A DNA stretch of 64,000 bases, taken from contig CM027377.1 in the NCBI GenBank assembly GCA_015680905.1, positions 15,648,501 to 15,712,500 on the forward strand, in the 5' to 3' direction. This DNA is from Coptis chinensis (Eukaryota; Streptophyta; Magnoliopsida; Ranunculales; Ranunculaceae). Of this stretch, positions 1 to 11,825 are shown piece by piece. Under the pieces are notes generated by a model. The model was not told the DNA's origin, did not search any database, and saw only the letters and a list, made by a program, of their open reading frames with translations. The number at the start of each line of letters is the position of its first letter. The first letter of the stretch is position 1. Made by a program: the position numbers and the translations under genes.

Positions 1-376
1 ATATATAATGAGCGATTATAAAAAAAAAGAAACATAAGACAGTTTATACCGATATTCGAAAACTATAAATCTGGTGATATAGCAAAATAGCTACTCACCT
101 TAATCCCAAGCTCCACGAATTTCTCCGAGTCCGAGTTGTCGCGCTCCAACGCTCCAGCAAACCAGCTTCTCTCTCTGCCTCCATTTTCATTATTTTTATT
201 ATTTTTAAAACCCTATTCTCTAGAAAAATGTGTTTATATACTTGGGTCCGAAACCCAAGCCCAAAACAGACCCGGGCCCAAAAATCAGGCCCACGTATCC
301 AAATCCAATCCAGCCGATTTTTAAATAAATAAATAAATAATTAATAAATATGTATTTTAAATACGGGCGTTACACT
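1..376. repeat. possible LTR remnant at window edge
   Basis: The segment ends in ATACGGGCGTTACA, which resembles the terminal CGGGCGTTACA of many plant Ty3/gypsy LTRs. No partner LTR or target duplication is visible because the window begins here. The short open frame near 136-324 has no recognisable domain. This is an inference from one terminal motif only. Confidence 0.3.
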
Positions 377-409
377 AACGACCGAGCCGACATAGTTGGT
401 TTTGCAAAT

Positions 410-1309
410 CAAGAAATTGGTCCCAAGCTAGGCCCATTTTCGGGTGCAAATCACTCTCATAACCAACATTTTTTTTTAAAATCACTCTGAAGGACAATTT
501 TCAGGCGAAAATAACTCAGAAAACCAATTTTTGGATGAAAATAACCCGTAAGGACAAATAACTCGGATTTGAAATAAATGCTTTCCAATTTTACCCTTTC
601 TGTCGTTTTTACCTCAATATGAGCTATGAACAATAATTGTTCATACATCAACATATTGTCATTGTTCATACCCAAATATGTTGGTGAACATATTTCATAC
701 AATATATTGATGTATGAAGTATGAATAATGATTGTTCATAGCTCATGTTGAGGTGTAAACAATGATTTTTCATACTCCAATATGTGTCCTTACTGATCAT
801 ACATTATGTCGAGGTATGAACAATAATTGTTCATAGTTCATGTTGAATAAGCATGAACAATAATTGTTTATATATACTCAAATAGGTGTTCTTACTGATC
901 ATACATTATATATGTTGAGATATGAACAACCCAAATAGGTATGAACAATGATTGTTCATACTCCAATAGATGTTCTTATTGATCATATATTATGTTGAGA
1001 TATGAACATTGATTATTCATATCTCAAATAGGTATGAACAATGATTGTTCATATGAGCAGTGATTGTTCATATAAACAATCAATATTCATACTATATACA
1101 CCGGGTAGTTTCGATTGGTCGGACCGTTTATTATTTTGCGCTAGGAGTATACTTGACCTTTCATCTACCCAAGTCATTTTTAATTTTGCGTCAAGGGAAT
1201 ACTTGACTTTTTATCTACCGTACCCCATCCTTGTGAGTAAATAAATAAAAATATATGATGGTTCTGAGAGTTACTTTTTCCCCGATCTGTCCCTAATAGT
1301 CACTTCCTG
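410..1309. mobile_element. Mutator-like MITE with palindrome array (copy 1)
   Basis: The element starts CAAGAAATTGGTCC and ends in the complement of CAGGAAGTGACTATTAGGGA. It is flanked by the near-identical 9-mers TTTGCAAAT (401-409) and TTTGCAACT (1310-1318), and 9-bp duplications are typical of Mutator-like elements. Ends and body match a second copy at 32857-33639, which has a perfect 9-bp duplication. The middle (about 620-1090) holds repeated 21-bp dyads with arms TATGAACAAT and ATTGTTCATA; perfect examples lie at 625-645, 815-835, 940-960 and 1033-1053. I see no transposase, so it is presumably non-autonomous. Confidence 0.65.
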
Positions 1310-1679
1310 TTTGCAACTTATCAAACCAATCCAAACCAATACTAAACGGATAACCGACTTGTATAACTCGGGTAAGGTCGGTCGATTATGTCGGTTAAGC
1401 GGATTTATTTACACCGTACCCATATTAGCTACATCAATCTTAGTGCAAAAAGCTCAAGAATAAAACATCAACAATGGGATTTGTGGTAGTGCAAGTAGCT
1501 AATATAAGCATCACTTAGAGCAACATCAACATGCTGCTATATTCCATTTATAATGTGATAGGTAGCAATATTTTTGGCAATTTCGTTCACCAACATGTTG
1601 TCAAACACCTGTTTCTATCTCAGCAATTGATAAATTATCAACCAAAATACTCAGAAATTTAGTAGCCACTCGTATGGGA

Positions 1680-1830
1680 CAACTTTTGCTGTCCAGAAGT
1701 TTTTCAATTTTTTTTTAATAAAAAATTAAAACGGCTTGTAATAAAAAAAATTCATCAACTTTTGCTGTCCAGAAGTTTTTCAATTTTTTTTTAATAAAAA
1801 ATTGAAACGACTTGTAATAAAAAAATTCAT
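1680..1830. repeat. 76-bp direct duplication
   Basis: A unit beginning CAACTTTTGCTGTCCAGAAG at 1680 recurs at 1756 with almost no change, each copy followed by a T-run and an A-rich tail. A looser relative may continue to about 1980. No coding potential is seen. Confidence 0.6.
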
Positions 1831-2309
1831 CATCATTTTTTGAATAGGTCAAGTTTTGCCGTTTCAATGTTTTGATATTTTTTAGTAAAAAAATTAGGGA
1901 CAGACGGGACAACTATTCCCGTTTGAATGTTTTTTTTTTAATAAATTTTTTTGAAATGCACTGGACAAGTTCTACCGTCCGAAATAGAAGCCAAAAATAT
2001 CGAAAAAAATGCGTAAACTGACCGGTTTTAGTGATTTTGACCAAACTAAAATGCTGATGTGTCATAATTTGTTGATGACATGCTCTTATATATATTGATA
2101 TTGATGTTAAAAAATAACTAGTTAATACAAATTAAGGACTTCAAATATAATGACTAACTCACACACGCACACACTTCTCTAGTTGGCCTTACCTATCGAT
2201 CTGTAAGTGGGGGAAAAAAAATGAACATAAACTTCTATATTTTTTATGAATAATCTGAAAGACAAACAAGCGAGTATCTAACAGAGGAGATCCTTGCTAA
2301 AAGCTGCAA
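1831..2309. other. AT-rich noncoding stretch
   Basis: No gene is seen here. The stretch is AT-rich, with a short (CA)n-like run near 2160. It lies downstream of the minus-strand prolamin-like gene remnant, so it may include its former 3' untranslated region. Confidence 0.4.
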
Positions 2310-2464
2310 CTAAGCTGGAGTAGGCGGGGATGCGTTTCCTCCATTGCATTACGATTTGACCAAAGGAGCGAAGGAAGGAGTGTCACCAAACACTTGTCGA
2401 GAGCAGCCATCACCAACTTAATTCAGAACATTGCAACATTGGGGAGTAATAGCGATATGGCCAC
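2310..2464 (-). pseudogene. prolamin-like secreted protein, C-terminal part (split by retrotransposon)
   Basis: This minus-strand segment continues the frame of 17138-17583 exactly across the 5-bp target duplication of Ty3 element 1. It supplies the second half of a six-cysteine domain: a CC pair, then single cysteines at the spacings known for the plant prolamin-like (PF05617, ECA1/EC1 egg-cell-secreted) family. The CC pair is encoded near 2435-2440. Two in-frame TAA codons interrupt it, one after the CC block and one directly before the last cysteine, so it is dead. Members of this family are small secreted proteins, several acting in gamete interaction. The match rests on cysteine pattern and domain order, without a search. 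Confidence 0.65.
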
Positions 2465-3021
2465 TGTGAGGGAGTGATATTCTCCTTCTGGAATATGAAG
2501 CACGTGCTCAGCATGGTGGAAATACCACACCGATCTCTGAAGTACTTCGTTGACTTATGTCACTAGCTCGCATCGACAAGCTACGAGATTGCTCCAGAAC
2601 AGTTCGTATCATTACACAGATTATTCTATATCGTGACTCAGCTTACCTTCTAGAAGTAATCATGAATAAAACTACACGAACGCAGATCACTGCCGCCAGC
2701 TACTGACCAATGCCGCAAGCTACTAACCCAGGCTACTAATCCCCATCATTACAGCAGACCTATAAGCACAGGTCTCAGACGCCTCCACAATTTTCACCCT
2801 ACATTTGTGCTGTTCTTTGCACGTGTTAGGTGAGGATTCACTTTCATCACCTATAAATACCACTCGTATGAACTACGCCAGACCTGATTCTTCTCTCCCC
2901 CCAGAATCAAGAGAAGATACGTAGGCAGTTCGCTCATCGACGAACTCGGTCTTATCCATTTATAATCCGTTCTCCCTCTCCCTCCTTGTATGTAAAGGAA
3001 AGGCCAAAACGCTCCTTTACA
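2465..3021 (+). repeat. 5' LTR of Ty3 element 1
   Basis: 557 bp, TGTGAGGG to TTTACA, repeated at 14662-14750 plus 16663-17137. CTATAAATAC near 2852 is a plausible TATA box for element transcription. Confidence 0.9.
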
Positions 3022-3022
3022 T

Positions 3023-3034
3023 TGGCGCCGTTTG
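3023..3034 (+). other. primer binding site of element 1
   Basis: TGGCGCCGTTTG starts two bases after the 5' LTR. Its first ten bases match the tRNA-Asp 3'-end complement used by many plant Tat and Athila elements. The tRNA assignment is from general knowledge. Confidence 0.7.
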
Positions 3035-3113
3035 TGGTCTCGATTTCTTGAGAAACCACCTCACAAATCCTAAAACCTAAAACCAAAAACCAAAATTCTC
3101 AAGCCCACGAAGC

Positions 3114-3917
3114 ATGGCAAGCCTCAAAGCTCAAATCCAAAGTTTAGCTGGTCAGCTAGGAACGATGAATGAACAAATCACCCCGCCGTACGGAGAGAAC
3201 GCATACTACTTCGTGACGCAAGTAGACACGCAGAATCCACCTCCTGCCTTAGCAGAAGACGGTATCAACGAAGTTAATCAACAGATTAACGAACTGTCAC
3301 AACGGATCGACCAAAGTGCTGTCAAGAAAGACGCCACCCAGATCGTCCAAAAAATGCTGAGGACATACCGTACGTCCCCATTTACTGCTAAAGTACTGAG
3401 CAGAGCTTCTCCTCCAGATTTCATCCAACCACGTTTTCCGATGTATGATGGCAGCGCGTGTCTGGGTCAGCACGTAGCCCACTACATTCATAGTCTGGCA
3501 CTCTATAGTGCACCGGAGTTCGACCATCTTCATTGTCGTATGTTTTCTGCCAGTCTCAAAGATGGCGCACTCGATTGGTTCTTTTCACTCAAATCAGACT
3601 CGATAAAGACCTTCGAACAACTCACCAATTTGTTTGCTAGTCAGTACGTCCACAACAGATGTAAGAAAGCTGATCTTGATTAGTTGTTCCAACTCTCACT
3701 GGGTGACGATGAAACCATTCGTGAATTTCTAGGTCGATTCAAAGCAGAACTACTATGCATGGAAACTGGCCTGAAAGAATCATTTGCCACCTTGGCATTC
3801 TCCAACGCCTGTCGTGTGCGCAACATGGCACTCGCCAGCTCGTTGATGAAAGAACGCCCCGAGACAATATCCGAGCTGTATGCTTGCGTGGACAAGTACA
3901 TTAAGCTACAGGAATGA
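3114..3917 (+). pseudogene. gag: gag of Ty3 element 1
   Basis: The frame opens with an ATG 80 bp after the primer site and encodes a capsid-type Gag: a helical N-terminus with a coiled-coil-like Gln-rich stretch, then the retrotransposon-gag core with FIQPRFPMYDGS and LKDGALDWFFSL near residues 95-160, then IREFLGRFKAELL. One in-frame TAG (3681-3683) splits it, and a second stop follows KYIKLQE at 3915. The same positions in element 2 read through, so these are decay mutations. The 3918-4446 tail that should carry the zinc knuckle is too degraded to read. Gag would form the cytoplasmic virus-like particle. Confidence 0.85.
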
Positions 3918-4446
3918 CTGAGGTGCCAAGGCCTACCAGAAGAAGAAGAAGTCGCAGCAATTTTCGATGACCCCTCAGCTTAAAAAAAGCGACCCCGATA
4001 GCAACCACAACAGCAAAAATGGAAGTCAGGAAACCGAATGAACAATGACCGTGAGTTCGCTGTTCTCACACGATCTCCCGCCACATACCGGAAAGATCAA
4101 GCGAAGCCAGATACTACTACCGACCGATGTAATGACAACCAGTAGATCGACCTGACAAGCCTTACTGCGCTTTTCACTGAGCAAAATGTCACGAGACCAA
4201 TGCGTGCTGGGGGCTAAAACATTACCTTCAGGACCTCATCGAAGCAGGACACATCAAGCAGTACACCAACATTGCCGATGGCGATCTGTGCCATAAACTG
4301 ATGGCTCATAGGATGCACAGCCGAACTCGCCTTGATCGCCACAACGTTCAAACTCACTCGCAGCAGCAGGGCGCCCTGTAGACCGTTCACGCCACGAAGC
4401 AAAATACCGCACTCATCGATCGCGCGACAATTAAAGAACTATTCAC

Positions 4447-5170
4447 ATGATCACTTTCCCTGATGACTCAGTTAGTTCGTCCAAAGAGAAAACAAGGCGC
4501 GTGGGTGCCCTTCAAGAAGTTTACCACTTCTCCTCACAAGCAGCACCTGCCCTGCGAAGTTCAGGTCGCAACACCGGAGACATCACTTTCACAGAAGCCG
4601 ACCTCAACAAAGTTTGCCTCACGCACAACGACGCACTCGTAGTCCATGTCAAGATCAGCGATTGGACAATTAAGCGTGTTCTGATTGACCCTGGTAGTTC
4701 ATGTGATATTTTGTTCTACCACACAGTCTAGGAGATGAACTTCCAAGTCAGTCTTCATAGATCCGATTGCTCCTCTTTAGGGGTTCAATAGCTCCAGAGC
4801 CGACCCAATTGGTGATATCATACTCCCAGTTTCAGTGGGATCACGAGAAGATAAAGTCAGCTTCAATTCGCGTTTCAGCATCTTAGATATCAAGTCGTCT
4901 TATAATGCCATCCTAGGAAGGCGTTGGATTCATCAAATGCAGGCTATACCGTCAACACTACATCAACTTCTTTGTTTTCCAGGCCCTAGGGGCATGATGG
5001 AGCTTCGAAGCAACCAACTCGAGGCTTATCATTGTAATCAAATCCTCTCAGCGAATAAGACCGCCGATTCACCTATCAGCACAAGGAACGAGCCCACCAG
5101 CTACACGATGGCCAAAGACTTGGTCAAGGGTCGAGGCAACGACCAAATCGTAAATGCTCGGACCCCGTGA
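4447..5170 (+). pseudogene. aspartic protease region of element 1
   Basis: Contains RRVGALQEVYHFS and then VLIDPGSSCDILFY, the retropepsin active-site segment in which DPGSS replaces the usual DTGSS; element 2 has the same variant. A stop follows HTV at 4729-4731. The frame resumes at 4835 with FSILDIKSSYNAILGRRWIH, the flap and C-terminal part of the fold, then reads PRGMMELRSNQLE. The protease would cut the Gag-Pol polyprotein. It is interrupted by a stop and a frameshift and is therefore inactive. Confidence 0.8.
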
Positions 5171-5379
5171 GATCGCCCCCACTAGATCCTATACAACTAA
5201 TACGACTTTCCGAAATTACTCCAAACCTCGTTGTCATGACCACGTAAGTCATCTCGCACCACGTTGTCGTAACCATAGAAGACGCTTCGGTTCCTGCAAC
5301 CACTCCCATTACTCATCAGACCGACAAAGCATCTACAAAGCATCCCCGTAGGATGTTCACCCACCAGAAGACGATCCTA

Positions 5380-6882
5380 AGTTCGTCTATGTAGGGGCTA
5401 ACCTTGATCCTACACTCAAAGCCCAGCTTGTAAACTTTTTATCCATGAATAAAGATGTTTTCGCTTGGTCGTATATTGATGTGCCGGTATAGATCCTAAC
5501 GTTGCATGCCATAGATTAAATGTCAATCCTAATGCTCGACCAGTTCGACAGCGACCTAGGAGACTATCATTACGATTTCAAAAAGCAATCAACGATGAGG
5601 TCGACAAACTCAAGCAAGTCGGTTTCATCCGAAAGGTCGACTACCTAGATTGGATCGCTAACATAGTGGTAGTTCCAAAGAAGAATGACACGGTTCGCCT
5701 TTGTGTTGACTTCGCCAATGTCAACCAAGAAACACCTAAAGACAGCTTTCCATTACCTAGAATCGACCGACTTGTGGACCAGACCTGTGGCCACGAGCTC
5801 CTCTCCTTCATGGATGCATATAGTGGGTACAACCAAATACCACTTGCTGAGGAAGATCAAGAGAAGACGTCCTTCATTACAGAGCAGGGAATTTATTGGT
5901 ACAACGTCCTCCCGTTCGGCCTCAAGAACACTGGAGCGACGTATCAACGTCTCGTAACTGACATGTTCCAGGACATGTTAGGGGATACCATGGAAGTTTA
6001 TATTGATGACATGGTCGTCAAGAGCAAGAAAGCAGGTGACCACCTCACTCACCTTGAGTAAGCGTTCTCCAAGTTACCCCGAACTCGAATGAAGCTGAAT
6101 CCAGAAAAATGCCTTTTTGGAGCGTCCTCCAGAAAATTTCTGGGCTATCAGGTCTCACAGCGTGGGATCGGAGCTAACCCAGACCAAATCTGGGCTTTCT
6201 TGGATATGCCCGACCCGCAGACAAAGAAGTAGATATAGAAGTTGTCAGGCATGATCACTGCACTCAACCGATTCATATCCAGGGCATCAGACAAGTGTCG
6301 ACCGTTCCTACAACTTCTTAAAAAAGGCGAGTAGTTCTCATGGAACTATCAATGTCACCAAGCATTCTCCACCTCAAAGAGTATCTCACAACACCTCCTG
6401 TCCTAGCCAAACCAACAGATGGAGAAACACTGGGGCTTTATCTCGCAATATCAGACTTTGCTATCAGTTCGGTTCTCTTCAAAGAGGATAACAACTCTGA
6501 GAAACCAATCTACTTCACAAGTAAGACGCTAACTCCAACCGAAAAGAACTACTCTTACATCGAAAGAGTAGTACTCGCATTATTATACTCGGCAAGGAAG
6601 TTTAGGCCTTATTTTCAAGCGCACCTAATCAAAGTACTCATCGACCTCCCGTTGAAGAAAATCTTTCATAAGGAGAACAAGACAACTCGTATGGCAGTAT
6701 GGGCCGAAGAACTCGGGGAACACCACATCGAGTTCGTCCCACGCACCTCGCAGAAAGGACAGGTCGTGGCAGACTTCCTTGTCGACTTCCCTGTTGATGA
6801 TCTACATTGGGAACCGGAGGCTGACATCCTACCCTCAAAGAAAAATGACAAGACCGTCTGGTCTCTTTGTGGATGGCTCTAG
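5380..6882 (+). pseudogene. pol: reverse transcriptase and RNase H of element 1
   Basis: The RT domain begins around FVYVGANLDP (5390), and the core is open at 5666-6061: VVPKKND, VDFANVNQ, FPLPRIDRLVD, SFMDAYSGYNQI, LPFGLKNTGATYQR and the catalytic YIDDMVVKS. A stop at 6059-6061 and others follow in the thumb (KLNPEKCLFG). From 6340 the RNase H segment is open: LSTPP-type motif, DFAISSVLF, PIYFTSKTL, YSARKFRPYFQAH, and QVVADFLVDFPV at the end. RT copies the RNA into DNA in the particle and RNase H removes the RNA strand. Several stops and frame changes rule out a functional product. Confidence 0.88.
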
Positions 6883-7111
6883 CAACCCCGGCGGCAGTGG
6901 AATAGGAGTTGTCTTAGTGTCGCCAGATGGAGCAATGGTGGAGAAATCAGTTCGCATTGACTTTGCGACCTCCAACAATGAGGCGGAGTACGAGGCATTA
7001 ATCATGGGGCTTAGAATGGCGCTACAGCTCGGTGTACAAGAATTGCAGGTCTTTAGTGACTCGCAACTGTCGTTCGCCAGATTGCTAAAGAGTACCAACT
7101 CACGAAAGTAA
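6846..7111 (+). pseudogene. second (archaeal-type) RNase H of element 1
   Basis: After a short overlap with the first RNase H frame, this one reads LFVDGSSNPGGSGIGVVL, IDFATSNNEAEYEALIMGL and VFSDSQL, the DGS / E / D motifs of the extra RNase H typical of Tat-lineage elements. It ends prematurely (stop at 7109-7111) where other elements continue with a Gln- and Tyr-containing helix. The presence of two RNase H domains is the main reason for the Tat assignment. Confidence 0.8.
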
Positions 7112-7181
7112 CCTTTCTAAATACCTTCAAGTTGTTAATCAGTTACTTCCCTATTTTAAAAAAATCACCATACACCACTTT

Positions 7182-8742
7182 TTGCATGACGAGAACCGTC
7201 ACGCAGACAATTTAGCTTACTTGGCTACTCAAACACCGAACTGCACTCCTAGACAACTACTTACTGAGGTAGTCGACCAACCTGCTTACCAAGTGCAGCA
7301 CATCTTAGAAATCAGTGACTTGTGCCAACTCTCAGAAGAGCAGATGAGTCAGACGTGGATGCAGCCCATCATAGAGTACATCTAACACAGTACACTCCCA
7401 AAAGAGCGTGCCAAAGCCAGACAAATTCCGTATCAAGCACGCCGTTATTGTTTGATAAATAACAAACTGTTTCGAAAATCTGCTGGCGGACCTCATTTAA
7501 GGTGCATAAGCCCCGAACAATGTAAATTAATTTTTGCTGAAATTCATGAGGGAGAGTGTGGCAACCATGCTGGAGGGTGCTCTTTGGCCCACAAAGCGAT
7601 CTCCCAAGGATACTTTTGGCCTCCCATGGAGTTCGACGCCAAAACTTATGTCCTCAAGTGCATCAAATGCCAAACCTTCGGCCACAACATCATCCAACTA
7701 GCTCGCGAGTTGATCAGCATTGCGAGCCCTTGGCCATTTCACATGTGGGGCATGGACATCATGGGACCATTCATCTCACAGAAAAGCACCGGTTTCCGCT
7801 TTGTCTTAGCTGCAACCAATTATTTCACTAAGTGGGTCAAAACAATTCCGTTAGCACATGTCAAAGAGTCACATGTTAGAAACTTCATCTGGACTCACAT
7901 TATCACCAGATTTGGTTTGCCACACACCCTGGTGATGGACAATAGTTCCCAGTTCAAGGGCAAAACAGTCAAAGAGTTTCTAGCCAAGTGGAAGATCGTT
8001 CATGCATTCCACCCCTCCCCAACGCTTCAAAAGCAATAGCCAAGCAGAGGCCAGCAACAAAGCAATCTTAGAAAATCTGAAGAAAAAGATTGAAAAGAAC
8101 AAGAGCCAATGGCCCAACCAGTTAGAGAACATTCTGTGGGCTCATCGCACCACAGCTCGCTCCAGCACAGGCGAGTCACCATTCTCCTTATGTTATGGCA
8201 CATAAGCCGTTATTCCCACCGAACTGACAGTCATGATGACTCAATCCGAGCTCGTCGAGTCAAGACATAATGACTCCGTCCTAGCTCTAGAGGTCGATTT
8301 GCTGGAAGAACGCCACGACTTGGCAGCCATCAGAGTGGCATCGTATCAACAAATTCTAAAGAAGTCCTACAACAAACGAGTAAATCCTCGATCTTTTCAC
8401 CCTGGTGATCTAGTTCTGAAAAAGATTCAGGATGACTCCAAACTAGCACAAACGTGGGAGGGACCGTACATAGTAGATCGAGTTGTTAGCAACGGGGCGT
8501 ACTGGATCAAGACTCAAGAAGGGAAACCACTGCCACGCCCCTGGAACACTTATTTGTTAAAGAGATTTTATCTAAGAAGATGTAGTCTTGTACAATTCAT
8601 GTTTTTATTTCCTGTCAATTCAGGTAGTTTAATTATGTTTGTATTATCAACCACTCTGTTCAACCGCACCAACGACAAAACCAAGCTTGCACCAAACACA
8701 CCACCAGTACAGGCACACTTCCAGCACTCTCATGAGTTTTAA
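7182..8742 (+). pseudogene. integrase of element 1
   Basis: 7182-7385 is the linker. 7452-8039 holds the zinc-binding HHCC (EIHEGECGNHAGG then KCIKC) and the catalytic core: GMDIMGPF (first Asp) and LVMDNSSQF (second Asp). A frameshift near 8000-8040 leads into SQAEASNK, which carries the catalytic Glu, and LENILWAHRTTARSSTGESPF. After a stop at 8203 the C-terminal part at 8233 contains SYNKRVNPRSFHPGDLVLKK, WEGPYIV and NGAYWIKTQEG. Integrase would insert the cDNA into the chromosome. All three DDE residues survive, unlike element 2, but the frame is broken. Confidence 0.87.
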
Positions 8743-8744
8743 CG

Positions 8745-9590
8745 CCTCAGTGAGCAGTACGCTTTCATAAGCTAAATACGCTCTCCGCGAGCATAACGCT
8801 CTCTTGAGCTAACAGGCTCCATAGCCTCTCCAATTCTCACTAGTTGAGGACCTATACTTCTAGGATCAACTCAGTGAGAATGCTCTCAGTGAGCAGTACA
8901 CTTTCATAAGCCAAATACGCTCTCCACGAGCAGAACGCTTTCTTGAGCTAACATGCTCCATAGCCTCTCCAATTCTCACTAGTTGAGGACTTATACTTCT
9001 AGGATCAACTCAGCGAGAACGCTCTCAGTGAGCAGTACACTTTCATAAGCTAAATACACTCTCCGCGAGCAGAACGCTCTCTTGAGCTAACATGCTCCAT
9101 AGCCTCTCCAATTCTCACTAGTTGAGGACCTATACTTCTAGGATCAACTTAGCGAGAACGCTCTCAGTGACCAGTACGCTTTCATAAGCTAAATATGCTC
9201 TCTGCGAGCATAACGCTCTCTTGAGCTAACAGGCTCCATAGCCTCTCCAATTCTCACTAGTTGAGGACCTATACTTCTAGGATCAACTCAGGGAGAACGC
9301 TCTCAGTGAGCAGTACACTTTCATAAGCTAAATACGCTCTCCGCGAGCAAAATGCTCTCTTGAGCTAACAGGCTCCATAGCCTCTCCAATTCTCACTAGT
9401 TGAGGACCTATACTTCCAGGATTAACTCAGCGAGAACGCTCTCAGTGAGCAGTACACTTTCATAAGCTAAATACGCTCTCCGCGGGCAGAACATTTTCTT
9501 AAGCTAACAGCCTCCATAGCTTCTCCAATTCTCCCTAAGTTTACGCCCTATACTTTTAAGATCAACTCAGTGAAATCGCTCTCTTGAGCA
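8745..9590. repeat. 139-bp tandem repeat array in element 1
   Basis: About six head-to-tail copies. The landmark CTCTCAGTGAGCAGTAC recurs near 8883, 9022, 9161, 9300 and 9439, a period of about 139 bp, with a weaker start at 8745 and a fading end near 9590. It lies just past pol, a part of Tat elements known to be rich in satellite-forming tandem repeats. It is noncoding. Confidence 0.9.
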
Positions 9591-10001
9591 ATTCTTAACG
9601 AGCAAAACGCTTTCTTAAACTAAATCTCAAGATCCATTGCCACTATGTACCACAAGCATCATAAACAAACCATTAGCTACAAGCAATCAGGCATAAGCAA
9701 AAACATGCATTCCATACACATTCACCAAGAGAACTGCCTGCCCAAGGCCAGGAAACCAGTTCGCGAATTCATCGATCTGCTAGATTTTCCCAGGAAATCC
9801 AGATCGGCATTTCTTACAAGTGTTGCAAAATATCAAACTGCCACTTTCGTGGAAACCAGTTCGTTGAGTATTTGTATCAAAAGGTGAACTGCTTAGGCAA
9901 GCCTGAGAAACCAGCTTTATTGTTTAACTCTCTTACAGAGAGGCGAAATAATAACACATCCAAAAATTCCCTTCAACACTTACAGAGAGAAGTCTAACAA
10001 G
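9591..10001. other. spacer between repeat array and antisense module
   Basis: No gene is seen. An 80-codon plus-strand frame at 9645-9887 has no recognisable domain and lies in the element's variable region. Confidence 0.4.
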
Positions 10002-11008
10002 TCATCGGTCTGCATCAGCAACAACATGCTTGTCCGTTGGAACGGCACTGGTAGAAAGGATATGACTCGCATCAAGCGCAACGACAAGTGTAGCAGTTTC
10101 TTCAGCTTCCCAATCCTGCTTCTCTAGTAGCTCAACGTACAATTCCGCCAGCATAGCATGATCTTTACAAGTTCGATTATACTCCTTTTGTGCTTTGCGA
10201 GCCACCACTTGACACTGCTTGGCGTACTCAATCACGGACGCCAGTTGTTTCTGCAGGTCCATCATTGACCTAACCAGTACAGTCTTCTCCTTCAGCGTGT
10301 CCTGATGTTTGTTCCTCAGGGACGTCAGCTTCTTCTTATCGGCTTCCCAGGCAGCACGCATCCTAGCCAGCTCATCCACGCCACCATCGCCGCTACCATA
10401 ACATTGCACAGTTCGCTTCAACTTATCGTACCCCGCCAAAAATTGCACGTAGAACGTTACTGTTAATAGTCCTCATTCATGTCGCAATAAGTCGATACAA
10501 CTAGAAAACTCACCAAACAACAAGCCGCGTCGGTGGTCTTCAAGGTCGTTTCCAAACTTTCACTCTCCAGCTCGCCTTTATCACCATCTAGCACTATTCC
10601 CTCCAAAAGATAGCTCGCTATAGAGGCTGAATGGAAACTACAATCAGAATGCTTCACCATGCACTTCTTCCCTGTCTTCCCAATGTAGAAGAAGTCGCGC
10701 CCCACATCACCAAGACGCGAGGACGAGTTGCCAGCCGCAGCATGGTGATCTTGCCCCAGGTCGTCGCCCCCTCCACAACTTGGAGACATGAACACAACAC
10801 CTCCAGGTCGCCCACATCCCTCCACCTTCGCACGCTTGCCTTTCCTAGAATCAGAATCATCAGCTTTACGTTTACCATGGTTCCCAAGAGGATAGGGTCT
10901 AAATTCCATCTCCTCCATCACTAGGGGAGAAGTTTCCCTCGTCCCCTCACTACCACTAGTAGTGTTTTCATGACGTCTAGCCATTTTAAAGTCTACAAAC
11001 ACAGCCAA
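10002..11008 (-). CDS. antisense module 2 of element 1 (two exons, unknown function)
   Basis: Exon A (11008 to about 10517) begins near MARRHENTTSGSEG, then a Ser/Gly/Lys-rich basic stretch (KRKADDSDSRKGKRAK, a likely nuclear-localisation signal), then a conserved block HSDCSFHSASIASYLLEGI. It ends at a GTGAG donor. Exon B (about 10448 to 10002) is a 140-residue coiled coil rich in Lys, Glu and Leu. Both exons are diverged duplicates of the 3' exons of the larger antisense gene at 11826-14164, but the N-terminal domain exon is absent. A minus-strand TATA-like box lies at 11178-11190. Antisense genes are known in Tat elements; their function is unknown, and so is this one. Confidence 0.6.
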
Positions 11009-11177
11009 TGATCAGCGAGCTGCTACATGAACAAAGTTTTCTAGATTAAACAAAGAACCAAGCAACAAAAACACGTACCTGAGGTGATAAGTAGAGGGAA
11101 GAATGCAAACACTATCTAAAAGAACAGAGCAACTTGAAGAAGAAGATGAGCAAATGCTCTTTAGATTCTCGAAATAG

Positions 11178-11190
11178 TTCTATTTATGCC
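11178..11190 (-). promoter_or_regulatory. TATA-like box of antisense module 2
   Basis: On the minus strand this reads GCATAAATAGAAC, about 180 bp upstream of the module's first ATG. Its position suggests separate transcription of module 2. This is inference only. Confidence 0.4.
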
Positions 11191-11825
11191 CAAGTAACGT
11201 ATCTTCCCAAGGCAAGTCATAATGACATCGAGACGCCAAACGGCAGGCCACCTGGCAGCCATCATTTCATATCTCCCGACCGCTCATGTTCCTACACGTG
11301 CCACGCAGGTACTATAGCCCAGGTAACTCCAGAGTATAGAACGCTCCATGCGTCCTCAAGATATCTGCATCCTACAACGCTTAAATCGAATAACAAGCAA
11401 GACAGGTCAACAAATTCACAAGTTGTTTAGACTATATCACTCTTACAACAAGTCGCAACAAAACGCAATCAGACATATCACTCTTACAACAACAGTCACA
11501 CGCTTACAAAATGCAATCAGACATATAATACACAAAGCTAATTGAACAAAGTAAAGCAACATGCTTTCCATTCAAGCAAATGAGCAAACTGACGACCACC
11601 GTTAAGCCGCAGTTTGCAGACTAATCAAGCTGCTGAGTCTACTCAGGAAATCCAGCTCAGTTAGCCACCAGTTATCACTACTTGAACTCCCTAATACATT
11701 CAAGGAGGCCAAGTCGTTCATCATTGTCACAAACAAAAAAGAAAGACGAACTACCCAGCTTACCCCAGGAAACCAGCTCTACTGTTTCAAGCCAAAGGCC
11801 ACATACAAACACAAACTCAAACAAT
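11191..11825. other. spacer between antisense modules
   Basis: No gene is recognised. AACAAGTCGCAACAAAACGC and ATATCACTCTTACAAC-type phrases recur between 11430 and 11530. The plus-strand frames here have no domain. Confidence 0.35.

Noticed and set aside
600-1090. Regularly repeated palindromes resembling a CRISPR array
   Set aside because: Repeats are degenerate, spacers are not of uniform length, and the block lies inside a TIR element in a plant genome.
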